From the NCBI GenBank assembly GCA_950295325.1, contig OX485807.1:29791666-29855665 (forward strand): a stretch of DNA of 64,000 bases, in the 5' to 3' direction. How positions within the stretch are numbered: the stretch's first letter is position 1; every line of letters begins with the position of its first letter. Of this stretch, positions 24,866 to 35,526 are shown piece after piece. The stretch is from Polytrichum commune (Eukaryota > Streptophyta > Polytrichopsida > Polytrichales > Polytrichaceae). The notes under the pieces were generated by a model that worked only from the letters and a program-made list of their open reading frames with translations, was not told where the DNA came from and did not search any database. The position numbers and the translations under genes are program-made.

Positions 24866-26617
24866 AAGATACTTATACTTTCCTAGCCTTATCAACTTGC
24901 CTCGCTCCACCCCATTGTCCAATGTTGTATTTCATGAGCAAATGTTTTGTTGTATCCCCATGATCATTCTTCTTAACCGACTTGACATGTGGCACACCTC
25001 AATTTCATGATAGTGGACATTTATCTTTATCAACTTTGTGAATCTTCCATATCAAGTTCACACTTTATGGTTTTTTTATTTCTCAAATTCTCGCCGCCTC
25101 ATTTCGCATTCTTTGCCTTCTCATTGTTTTGTATTTACTTGGAAGCCTCTAGCCTTGATGTCAAATTTTCTTTGGTCTTCATTACACTACCTTGGAGTTA
25201 GAAGCAAGCAATGTCATTTTTCCTTTGGTCTTTGATTATTGTACATCAAAGCAAACAACTCATACCCAACATAGTTGGAGTGCGTAATCTCATGGGTTTG
25301 AGAGTGTACGTAGTGTAGTTGGGGGTTTGATTATGGGAAGAGTGTTGGTAGCGTGAGCAAAGCGCATAACGTTTTTGGAGTGTAGTGTATAGTTGTGCGG
25401 AATAGGGAGCAATTTGTTTACTAGGATAATCCTATACATGATGTAATGTTCTTTGTGAAATAGAGTTATGCATTTCCTAAAATTGATTTTGTGAAGTTTT
25501 GAATATGGGTACCAAATCATGAAATTGTTCACAACATGTACTGAAATTGGTTGTTTAAATAATGAACTTGGTTCATATTTCCAATGAAATTGGAAGAACC
25601 TATCGCTAAATTGCTTTGTTAAATCATGAATTTGAGTTTGCACTTTTGTGGATTCATCTTACCAAAGGAGTATGTGTCACTTTCCTTTATAAACCTCTTG
25701 GTTTTGTTCACGACTTTGAAACATTAAACATCAAAACCCTAAGGTCACAATCATGTACTTAAGTTATCGAAGATGACCATTGAGAATTATTACATCAAAA
25801 CATAAAACCTTGAATTTATAATTATGAAGTTAAGTGGACCACCTTTCCCAAACAATCTCAACCTTAACCTCAAACTCAACCTAAACCCCGATGGTTCACA
25901 GCAGTTTTTTCAAGTTAAGTTATCCAAGATGATTGTTGAACACTCTTCCCAAACAACCTCAACCTCATCATCAACGGTTCACAATGGCTTGTGGTGGTTT
26001 TATCAAGTTAAGTTATCCAAGATGCCCATTTAATAACTTTCTCATGTGACCTCAAATTTAGCACCAATGATTCGTGACCATGCCCAGCCTTGTCAACTTG
26101 CCACAACCTTGCCTCGCCCACCCCCATTAATAGTATGATATTGGATGTGATGACTCAATACCTACCTAGACTCCTACTATGGCATTATACACAATTTGAC
26201 AATTCGACCCTTCTCCCAATAGCTCAAGCCTAGGGTTAATCCATCTTTGACTTGAAAGCGCCACATGTTACAAAATGAATTTGCATGTATTGACTGAAAC
26301 ATGCAAAATGCCACCAAAGAGAGAGAGAGAGGGAGAGAGAGTCCATTTTCATGGCACCTCTTTGATTTGCACAACCCATTTTTCATCTTTTAGCATCACT
26401 TGTCATTCTTATCAATCATGATGTTGGACATGTAGCAACATACCATAGAGTTCCTTTGCCACAAATATGTGTGTGTGTGTCTATATGTATGTATGTATGT
26501 ATATATATATATACATATATATATATGTGGCCAACTCGGGCGTCAATGCCCTATTTACACTGGGGAAATCATCAAATTTATAGCACTACGCTAGAGATGT
26601 TGATCCATTTATAAACC
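24866..26617. other. AT-rich DNA, no gene found
   Basis: Short open frames only. It contains simple repeats near 26320-26340 (GA) and 26469-26530 (GT, then GTAT and TA). Nothing else was identified. Confidence 0.45.
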
Positions 26618-26648
26618 GGTTTAGGGTTTAGGGTTTAGGGTTTAAGGT
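26618..26648 (+). repeat. telomere-like TTTAGGG repeats
   Basis: About four units of the plant telomere repeat, directly joined to a block (GTTATTTATTTC, TTAGCATTTTCA) that begins a reversed G-run MITE copy. The same junction occurs at 30541. Confidence 0.85.
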
Positions 26649-26880
26649 TATTTATTTCCTTAGCATTTTCAGCTCTGGGTTAGTAGGATAGGGCCTTGCA
26701 TTACTTATATTTCCAAGTTACCTATTATTTCAAACCCTATAGTACTTTAAAGATGTCCAACGCCATTTTTGACACCCTATATTATTCTAAATCATTTTGT
26801 TCATTTTACGTCCCCATATAGCCTCTCAATTTTTCGCACGTATATTTCTACTCCAATACATCACAACCCCCCCCCCCCCG
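26649..26880 (-). mobile_element. G-run MITE, reversed copy
   Basis: Reverse-oriented copy ending in CGCACGTATATTTCTACTCC and a 12-base C run. Shares TTGCATTACTTATA and CCCTATAGTACTTTAAAGATG with the other copies. Its distal end is replaced by telomere-like repeats. Confidence 0.75.
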
Positions 26881-29800
26881 GTATGTGTCCACTACATTTC
26901 TAGCTGCACTTCCTAGGTTTTACGCTATATACTTATGGGCCCACCACTTATGCCCTTTGGATGACCGTTTTGAGATCCCATGTCGAAATGATGGCTTAAG
27001 GCTGACCGATCGACAAGGCTGTAGAAAAACGCGACTCCAATCATTTGACATGTCCTTGGATAATGCACATGTTTGGGTAGACTTAGTTTGGACACCACGT
27101 GTGTGATTGGAACTCCCAATGCAGCTAGAGGACATATACTCCTTAACCTAAACCTTATGCCACAACACATACATTGAAACAACAATACAAAACAAACACA
27201 TACAACCCCTTAATAGATGCAATGAGATACAATGGTTGCAATGTCAACCCCCTCTTCCCAAACTTGGATGCCCCAAATAGATAGTTGCACCCAACATAGC
27301 CCGGCTTCCAAAAGGAAGGCAATAAGCCCTATAATGAGCCCCCCCCCCCCACCACCCCCAAACTCATGTACATTATAGAGCAAACATACTCAATTTTTCC
27401 TAATAAAAATTTCTTCCCCTTTTCAGGATGTGCTCTTCCATATGTGGAGAAAAACCTCACATTCAAGAGTACCTCTCATCGATTCGACAGAAAATATAAA
27501 ACTAAACCCCCTTGGTTTAGACTAATTCCGTAACTTTGAAGCTAATTACGGTGTCAAACCAATTGAATTTTTAAATAAAATGTTTTTGGATGAATGTTGG
27601 GTGTGCTTGTATGTGAGCATGTTTTCTTGTCTTTGCCCTCGGATTGATAGGCTTTGCCTACGCATGGGGAATTTGTGATAGCATTTACATCCTCAAGGGC
27701 TTGGGCTTCTAATGTGAGGCCCTATATACATATCAATGTTTTTTTGGCCAACGAAATGGGATTATCGCATACGAGCATATTACTCTCATTCATCCAACAA
27801 TGAAACTTTAAACTAGTATGTAGTAAGGAGGTTATTTTTCAAAGTTTATTGGAAACCCTATTTAGTTGAATTGACCCCAAATTAGTCTAGCCCAAGTTAG
27901 GGCACACTTTCATGTACCAATCGTTTTGGTGAAACAAAATAGAGTTCTCTGACGTTGGTGAAGGTTTTGCCGGTATCTTCAAGCATCTTTTGGACTGAGC
28001 ACTCCCATGTGGAGTGGCAATGGTGGTTGGGGGGGGGGGGGGTAGCAGATTCGGCTCGTTGCCCAAAACACAAGTTGAAACGTGGCCATCCTTGTACTGA
28101 CGCACTTTAGTTGTTGATTGACTAGACTGATTGATTTTTAATCATGGGATGCTAGAAAAATGAAAAACAAAATCTCCATAAATTAAGAAAACTTTGGGCA
28201 AGGTTTGAATAGTAAGAACATGGCATCATGAACTCTCAATGTAAATACAACAAATTATGGTTCACACTAACAATGTATATAAAAACCAAGGTTTCTCCGC
28301 TCAAATGAAAATCAATTTCCATGTGCTAGAATACCAACCTAGTCAAGTTTCCCTCCTCAAACTACAACTATCAATGAGCCCCACATACCTTATTAGTTTG
28401 GGCATGTGCCATCCTGACCCATTACACCAGTCCGTATGAATCATTTTGGGTTCATATCTTGCACGAACCCAACCACATACATTAACCCTTGCAAACCATA
28501 TGCCCATGCCCCTGTAAAACCTTCATGTGCATGTACGCACATAGCCCCACTCATAAGCCCCCGTGACCCGCTTTGGGAAAAAAAATAAAAAAATGAATTT
28601 ATTATCTTTGTTAACTAATTGTTAACTAATTGTCTTTTTTAACTAATTGCTAAAATAAAAAATGAATTTATTTAGTTATGTAGCATGTGAGCTCTCAAAA
28701 CAACAGTCAGTACACAATGCAATAAACTCTAATTGTTGCACCATAGGTAGGTATCATGGGATGATTCAATACAACATCTACTAAGGGGAGGGAGACCAAG
28801 GGAGGGGAAGTCGAAAGCATTGGTAACAATAGGACTAGAGATTTCTATTTAGAGATTATTAAACTACTCTTTAAAATCGGGGTCAAATACCTTTGAGTAA
28901 CCTTTAAGTAACCTTTCCATAATGTCATGCTCCAATCCATGGGTATGACTTGTGGACTTGCCATAAAGTATTTTTGAAATCACCTTTAAGGAGAATATAA
29001 AAGCTCAATTTTGGACCGTGTAGCCATAGATGTTGCATCCATGTGGGATTTGTTGTTGCTCAAATTTAGTACTTTGGTACTTAGGTTGTCAATCCATGTG
29101 CACTATCGACCCTACAATGACCGAAAATATTTTGAGAGTGTGCGATTGACTATGTTAGGTTATAATAAGGCTCTATGTGATAGCATGGTTATACTTACAT
29201 GAGTACCCTTAGATGTGCACTTTGGGAAGGACATTCGAGGCCGTAAATATGAAAGTCAACAAATACCTTAACCGTACAAGCCCACTTGAAATGGCCGGGG
29301 ATTCGTGGCACTCAAGTAAAGTCATCCGGTAACAAAAATCGGATGAGTCCATCAAGAAGCTCGGATGGAGCTTACTTTAGTGAAATACCTCCGAGTTGGC
29401 ATGTAAGACCTACTTTCTCCCTCATAGTTATTTTATAAATATTAATTTGTTGGCAAGGGGCAATGATGTGGCCTTGGATGCTCTAAGCCTATTTTCCAAC
29501 CTCCCATGAGATGTTTCCAAGGCCATGATGTGGCTTTGAATTTCACATGGTTATTTTGATAAATATTGTAAGATATCAATGTGTGCAATATATAATTATG
29601 AAGTGTTGTCATAGACATCTTTTTGTTCATAATTCATTTATTTTGCACATGTGTGATTGTTCAAACATTTGTAATATGGCACAATAATATATATCACCTT
29701 ATGATAAATTGGTGAACTAAAAAACTCAATTCAATATTAGTATTAGTATTGTTATTATTAGTATTTGCATAATAGTATTAGTATTAGTATTAGTATCATA

Positions 29801-30179
29801 TAATTATATTTATTTAAAAGTAACGGTTATACACTATGTGATTTGAAAGATAATACAATATGTGATGAGGATAAATTATTAAATAATTCAGATAGGCTAT
29901 AGTCAGAAACTTATGATTTTCTCAGTAATATATACCCCATCTATAACGTTGTCCCACGAGTCTAATTCCAAATAACATATCATTTATTTATACCTTATTC
30001 TCTTATAAACACTTGCACTAATCTATCATTAGAATGACAAATATAAGTTATTTATGGTAAGTCAAGCGGATTTTAGTGCACTCAATATGGGATTTGTAGT
30101 CAAGCGGCCTTCAAGAATGCAATTTTTGGTCGGGTTTAGAAATTTTCTCTACAAGATTGCCCCAACCCAGATTAGATAC
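26881..30179. other. AT-rich DNA with homopolymer runs, no gene found
   Basis: Contains a C run near 27341-27351, a G run near 28029-28042 and ATTAGT-type repeats at ~29738-29800. These resemble decayed ends of the G-run MITE family. Open frames are short and unrecognised. Confidence 0.4.
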
Positions 30180-30425
30180 CTCCAAAAGTTCGTGAGGGGG
30201 TATTTAACGTCCGCCCATGTTAAAGCAAATATAATATGGGGTGTCAAAAATGACACTGGGCATCATTAAAGTACTATAGGGTATGGAACAAATCGATTAT
30301 TTGGATTTGTAATTAATGCAAGGCCCTTTTCTACTAACCCGACTAAGAAAACTACATAATCATAGCATGTGAAGAAAAAAATTGAAAGTAATAACCCCAT
30401 ATAAAATAGTGGTTGTTTGCACATG
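30180..30425 (+). mobile_element. G-run MITE, truncated copy
   Basis: Shares GGGTGTCAAAAATGACACTGG, GTACTATAGGGTATGGAA and ATAAAATAGTGGTTGTTTGCAC with complete copies. The G and C run ends are missing. Confidence 0.65.
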
Positions 30426-30537
30426 GATGCGCGATAAAAGAGAATTAGTTGTTACTAGACTCCTAATTGCATATGAGTAGGACACAAATAGATGGCGAGC
30501 AACTAGTAAGGTCCAACACTAAGTGGACTACCACACT

Positions 30538-30722
30538 AATGGGTTTAGGGTTTAGGGTTATTTATTTCATTAGCATTTTCAACCTTGGGTTAATAGAAAA
30601 AGCCTTGCATTTCATATAATTCCAAATTACATATTCTTCCATACCCTATAGTACTTTAAAGATGTCCATTGCCATTTTTGAAACCTTATATTATTCTAAG
30701 TCCTGTTGTTCATTTTTAGTGT
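30538..30722 (-). mobile_element. telomere repeat plus reversed G-run MITE
   Basis: Two to three TTTAGGG units (30541-30560) run into GTTATTTATTTCATTAGCATTTTCA, then the reversed MITE body (CCCTATAGTACTTTAAAGATG). This is the same junction as at 26.6 kb, so the telomere-like repeat belongs to one subfamily end. Confidence 0.7.
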
Positions 30723-31329
30723 GGCCCACTGTAATATTATTGTACTTTCCTTGCCTTACATTGGATTTTCATCCAAATATACAGATGAAAAACCCACAGT
30801 AATGGAAACCCCTATTTTGAAGGGTATGCTATGTTATATTGCATATTAACAACAACACTGTAAGTGTCGTCACATGACACTGGGTGTTTGAGTGCACTTA
30901 TTAAAATCTTGACATGACATGCCATTAGTATGCTTAAGGATGTATTCCTCTTAAATATTAAAATGAAACACATGACACTTGCCAATAGTGAGCTTAAGCA
31001 TCTTACCCTTGGGAATGTAGTGGGAATTAACAAAACCGTTTAATATGAACATGTACGTTATCACTATATCACAGTAGACAATATAGCAATCATCCATGAC
31101 AATGTTGCATCACAAGTTGCTAACATGAGAAGGTCAATGGATGAACTCATCCATCATCATGACATGGCTCTAAGTTATACCTCATGTAGCGTTCACATAT
31201 GAAGAGATAGTCTGGCATACAATGGGGTATGGGTTGGCATGTGAACTATGTTGAGGATCTGTGATCATAATATGTTTACTAATTTTTTATTTGAAATGAA
31301 CTCACTCAATGAGTTTGCATCTACCTCAT

Positions 31330-31640
31330 CTAAGGTGTAGATTTTGCTAGTTGATTCATTGTTACTAGAGACACTGTTGAGAGAATAGCATCCACATCAA
31401 CCCACACACAATCACTCTCAACATACTTATATTTGTTGAGACCCAGCTGTTTTTTTAACCAATGGAGGTAAGCCATAGTAGTTGGGAAGAGCGTCTCTCT
31501 ATTTCCGTTCTGGACTGCACGTTTCATCAAGTCAATGGGTTGCCAACAATTGCCCCACTTAGTACCAACCTTCACCCTTATCTTTTGAACCCTTCCTATA
31601 TAGAACATGCCATATTTTGGTGGCAAAGTATTTAATTTTT
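31330..31640 (-). pseudogene. fragment of a transposon-type protein
   Basis: A minus-strand frame of ~100 codons with KYGMFYIGRVQKIR, WQPIDLM and VWVDVDAI. This resembles C-terminal parts of transposon-linked plant proteins, possibly DUF7869-type; the match is from memory and unproven. No other exon is adjacent, and the DNA beyond is MITE sequence. It is likely a remnant of another element inside the 30-kb element. Confidence 0.45.
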
Positions 31641-31862
31641 GAAACTATCGCTTTTTGTCCATGCTATTTTATATGTACCACTTAGGTAATTTAATCATGT
31701 TTTGTCAAATGCTATATTACATATAATCATGTTTCACAATCCCAAAGCACCCTATACTACATCTAATAATTTTACAAATTTTACGCCAAATTTTTATACA
31801 AGACCCTATATTTTATCGCACGTAGTTCCTACGTTTTTCGCCAGTGCCTCCCCCCCCCCCCC
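31641..31862 (-). mobile_element. G-run MITE, diverged reversed copy
   Basis: Ends TATTTTATCGCACGTAGTTCC...CCAGTGCC and a C run (31849-31862). The body is strongly diverged from the other copies. Confidence 0.55.
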
Positions 31863-33249
31863 GAGTCCCTAAGACATTAATGTCAAAGCTAAGTGTTCAT
31901 GCATGTAAATCATTCTCATCTCTAATAACTTATGGAGTTATTTTTATCTCTTTCATGGATTGAATGACCTACGTATTATTCTTCCTCTATTCAATTATAT
32001 TTCAATATTTCAATTTGAAAGAGTCTCAAGACTTTATGTATTCCTAACCTACTCCTCGCTAAAGTATCTTTACGAGATTCCACAAACCATTCAATTCATA
32101 GAGTACACATGATTTACATGAATTCATTCATTGAAGTGTTTGACCCATTTCCTATTCAAGTTCTCATTTCCGTAAATCTTATGCCATCATTTAGAATTCC
32201 CTTTAATCGATGAGGTATGGTTATGGAGATGCAATCTTAATATTGCTCGAGATTCATGTGGTGCTTGATGTGGCCCACTCGTTGGCCACCTCCTTTGTCA
32301 TCCTCTCAATATGATTTCGATTCCGATGTCTCCCGCGGCCTTGCATATCACCTTGTACTTCAATATGTTAGTTTCCAAAGTCCTTTCTCTTTAGTTGACC
32401 GCTAATTTTGGCTAAGTCCATATGTGTTGCATGCAAAACAACCAACCCCCACCCAAAAATTTGAGTGGGATAAATGATAACTCTAGTGCCTTTGAGAAGG
32501 TCATTCTTGAATTTGTGTTATCGCAAGCATGTGTGTTCATATTAGATGTCGACTATGAACGTCAAAAATCTTAGCCAATGAAGAGCACATAATGAATCTA
32601 GTAATAATATAACTTAAGATACAATTACAAGAATAAACGCTAGGAGAATGACTTTAAAACCAAGTTATGAAGTGATTCTCAATGCATGGGGGTGAGGGCA
32701 AAGCCACAAAGAGATTTATGCTAAAATTGCCGAAATTTTTTATTTATGTTAAACGATTTATGTTCATTCCTAGTAGTATTTACCTATCCAGTAGGGTTTA
32801 TTGGGTATGGGAGGTGGGCATGTACCCATTATGCGCGGCAAGTATTATGTGTGATGATTTCTAATGGCCAGCAACTTTGATGCTTTATAAGTATCCATGG
32901 CCGCTTCTTATGTCATGCCATTATTTTCGTTGCCATAATATATGTTATATTTAAAATTTTGAATTCTTGGAACTCTAATGGTTCATAGTCCAAGAGAAAA
33001 CAAGAGAACAATCGAACTTGAGTTCATGGGCTAAGGTGAAAGTGGGCCTATTATGGATGCTCACGACTTCATCAATAAGGAATTGGAAATCATAGCTATG
33101 CTTGATGTCAAGCGCGATTGAGCATCTTACACGCATATTATGAGAATGTGCAATTGACTTTTGTATGTTATAATAGGAATCTATGTTACAGAGTAGAATG
33201 TTAAAGTATGGAATCTATGTTATAATATGAACCTATTTTAAGCATTATC
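31863..33249. other. AT-rich DNA with a decayed foldback MITE arm
   Basis: A half-copy of the foldback element lies at ~32395-32480 (TGCATGCAAAACAACCAAC, GATAACTCT). No gene was found in the rest. Confidence 0.4.
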
Positions 33250-33790
33250 AATACTATTACCATTTATCGATTGAAAGTGATTATTATTATTACTATAAAT
33301 CACTACTAGTCAGCCATTAGTAATTCATAATTATTAATCACTATTAAACATTATTAATGACTATAATGACCTATGAAGCACTAGCATTCACTATTATTCA
33401 CTACTAGTCACTATTAGTTACTATTAGTTACTATTACTGGTAATTACTATTAATCACTATAAATCATTTTTACTAATATTACTAATATTACTAATATTAA
33501 CAATAGAGTGAATATGACAATTTACTAACAATAAAAATAATATCAATCATACTAATATGAGTTATCTTAATAAGTACTAATAATGAACTTACTAATATGA
33601 GTTATCTTACTAAGTACTGATAATTATCTTACTAATACGCAGTTATCTTACTAATTACTAATAATTGTCTTACTAATACTTAGATATCTTACTAAGTACT
33701 AATAATTATCTCACTAATACTTAGATATCTTACTAAGTACTAATAATTATCATACCAATAGGGCGAACCTTACAAAGTACCAATAATTTT
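33250..33790. repeat. AT-rich tandem repeat
   Basis: Runs of ACTATTA-type units, then ~38-40-bp units built on TATCTTACTAAGTACTAATAA between ~33560 and 33760. No coding potential. It lies just upstream of the gene B leader. Confidence 0.75.
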
Positions 33791-33839
33791 TTATCGCTAC
33801 GTCCTAATACCATCATACCGCCCATCCCTCCTCAAAACG

Positions 33840-34336
33840 TACTTTAGCCGCCAAATCGCATATCTCTTCGCGTCCCGAGATTTCCTCCATCATGTCCCTT
33901 CGTACTAATGAGGCATTATGTGTCATGCGACTTCCACCCGCTCGTCATTATGACAACATTTCGCACCCTCTCTCTCCCTCTCTCTCATTCTCCTCTCCCA
34001 ATTCTTTCTCTCTTTCCTTCACCACTCTCCACTTTTCTGGAATGCTCTTGCAAAACTCTTCTCCCACAATTCTGAACTTGCTTTGCTTCTCTTCATTCTC
34101 TTCATTCTCTTCTCTTCATTCAATTATTGTACTCCTTGTCTTGATTCTCTTCTCAAGAAAACCCTGGAATAGATTCAGTGTGCATTTTCTTGGAATATGT
34201 GATAGTTTCTTGGTGAGCATAGTTGTTTCTTGCTCAATCCAGCATGTGGTAGAGGTGAGATGTGGAGAAGAGGAAGGCGACCTTGAAGCAAGTGGAGGGA
34301 AGTTCCAATCATGAAGAATTGAGAACCCACAAGCTT
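33840..34336 (+). promoter_or_regulatory. gene B promoter-leader region, CT-rich
   Basis: A CT-rich tract (TCTCTCCCTCTCTCTC and TTCATTCTCTTC units, 33965-34145) of the kind common in plant 5' leaders. It ends with a donor-like GTAAGT at 34337. The open frame across it is serine/leucine-rich low complexity and is unlikely to be protein-coding. Transcript start not determined. Confidence 0.45.
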
Positions 34337-34738
34337 GTAAGTTTATGAACTCTTTCAATGTTTTGCACTCTCTTTCACTCTTTTGCTTTCTCTTTCAATT
34401 TCATTCTTCCTCTTGCATGCATTCTTCCTCTTGCTTGCATTTCAAATTTCTGGTGCACTAGGGTTTGAATTGCTTGAAGAATTTCAAACCCAGAAATACT
34501 AGAAATTTGCATGTGAGTTGTGTGATGCTTGGGTGTGAAGAGTTGATTGAAATGTGAGAAAAATGCTCAAATCAGAATGCAAGATGAATGACAAGAGGTT
34601 ATGTTCATAAAAATGTGAGACCAGATTGCAAGAAGAATGTGAGGGCAGAATTTACCTATTGAGATGTTTGAGAGTATGAATGTATTGCACATGTAGGCAT
34701 AGTTTGAAACAAATGCTCTTGTGTTTTGTTTTGTGCAG

Positions 34739-34791
34739 GAAACCACATTCGTATTGAAAGAATTTTGACATGGTCCCCCCAAAGAACCCTG
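34739..34791 (+). promoter_or_regulatory. gene B leader exon with short upstream frame
   Basis: Bounded by acceptor TTGTGCAG (to 34738) and donor GTGAGT (34792). It carries an ATG at 34770 followed by VPPKNP. Spliced directly to 35527, this frame reads four more codons and stops (TAA at 35538-35540), overlapping the start of gene B out of frame: a candidate regulatory upstream ORF of 11 codons. Confidence 0.5.
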
Positions 34792-34865
34792 GTGAGTGTC
34801 CATTACATAAATCCCAGTTTTTCTGTTAGTGTGAACGCGGTTATCTGAAAGTGGATATTTGAAGT

Positions 34866-35348
34866 GCCCACGGGTGAACACCCGTGGGCTTTTGCACCCA
34901 CAAGGTGGAGAGGCCCACGGGTGAACACCCGTGGGCCTTTGCACTCACCAGGTGGAGAGTCCCACGGGTGAACACCCGTGGGCAGTGGTGATTCTTCACA
35001 AGGTCCCTAACATGTCCGTGGTCACATGTCGACATCTTCGTTTTTTTCTGTTCTTTTTTCCTAATTTTGTACCAACTTGAGGGAGACTTAACTTGTATAG
35101 ATATTACCGGTTTCGGGACGGGTTGAGATTTTTTCGCCTTTCAATTCAATGTTTTTGGACGTGGACGAGCTTAAACTTTGTGAAAAATCAGCCCTCCCGT
35201 GGGCCTCTTCCCTCATTTGGTTGAAAGTGCCCACGGGTGTTCACCCGTGGGCCTTTGCACTCACCTGGTTAGGAGTGCCCACGGGTGTTCACCCATGGGC
35301 CTTTGCCCTCACCTGGTTAGGAGTGCCCGCGGGTGTTCACCCGTGAGC
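34866..35348. repeat. cluster of six P palindromes in the gene B leader intron
   Basis: Copies at 34866-34889, 34912-34937, 34961-34982 (GAAC centre) and 35229-35252, 35277-35300, 35325-35348 (GTTC centre). They form two triplets of opposite orientation with ~45-48-bp spacing, separated by ~245 bp. Flanks between copies are also repeated (CTTTGCACTCACC.GGT), so each triplet arose by tandem duplication. They lie in the intron 34792-35526. Confidence 0.9.
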
Positions 35349-35526
35349 CTTTGCACTCACCTGGGTGGGAGATTTTGTTTGATAAATGTCTTTTTGATTT
35401 TCTATGTAGACAAATTTGGTGTGTCTCTGTAAGCATTTGAAGGTTTTAGACATAAACATGTGATAGACAGTTGGTGTTTCATTCAGGTACATAGAGGTGT
35501 TGAAGTGTTCTCTCATTTGAATTCAG

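Noticed and set aside
33892-34314. 140-codon serine/leucine-rich gene
   Set aside because: Low-complexity CT-rich leader DNA ahead of gene B.
35149-35432. Plus-strand repeat proteins in the gene B leader
   Set aside because: TGVHPWA/HGCSPVG repeats are translations of palindrome P and its flanks inside an intron.
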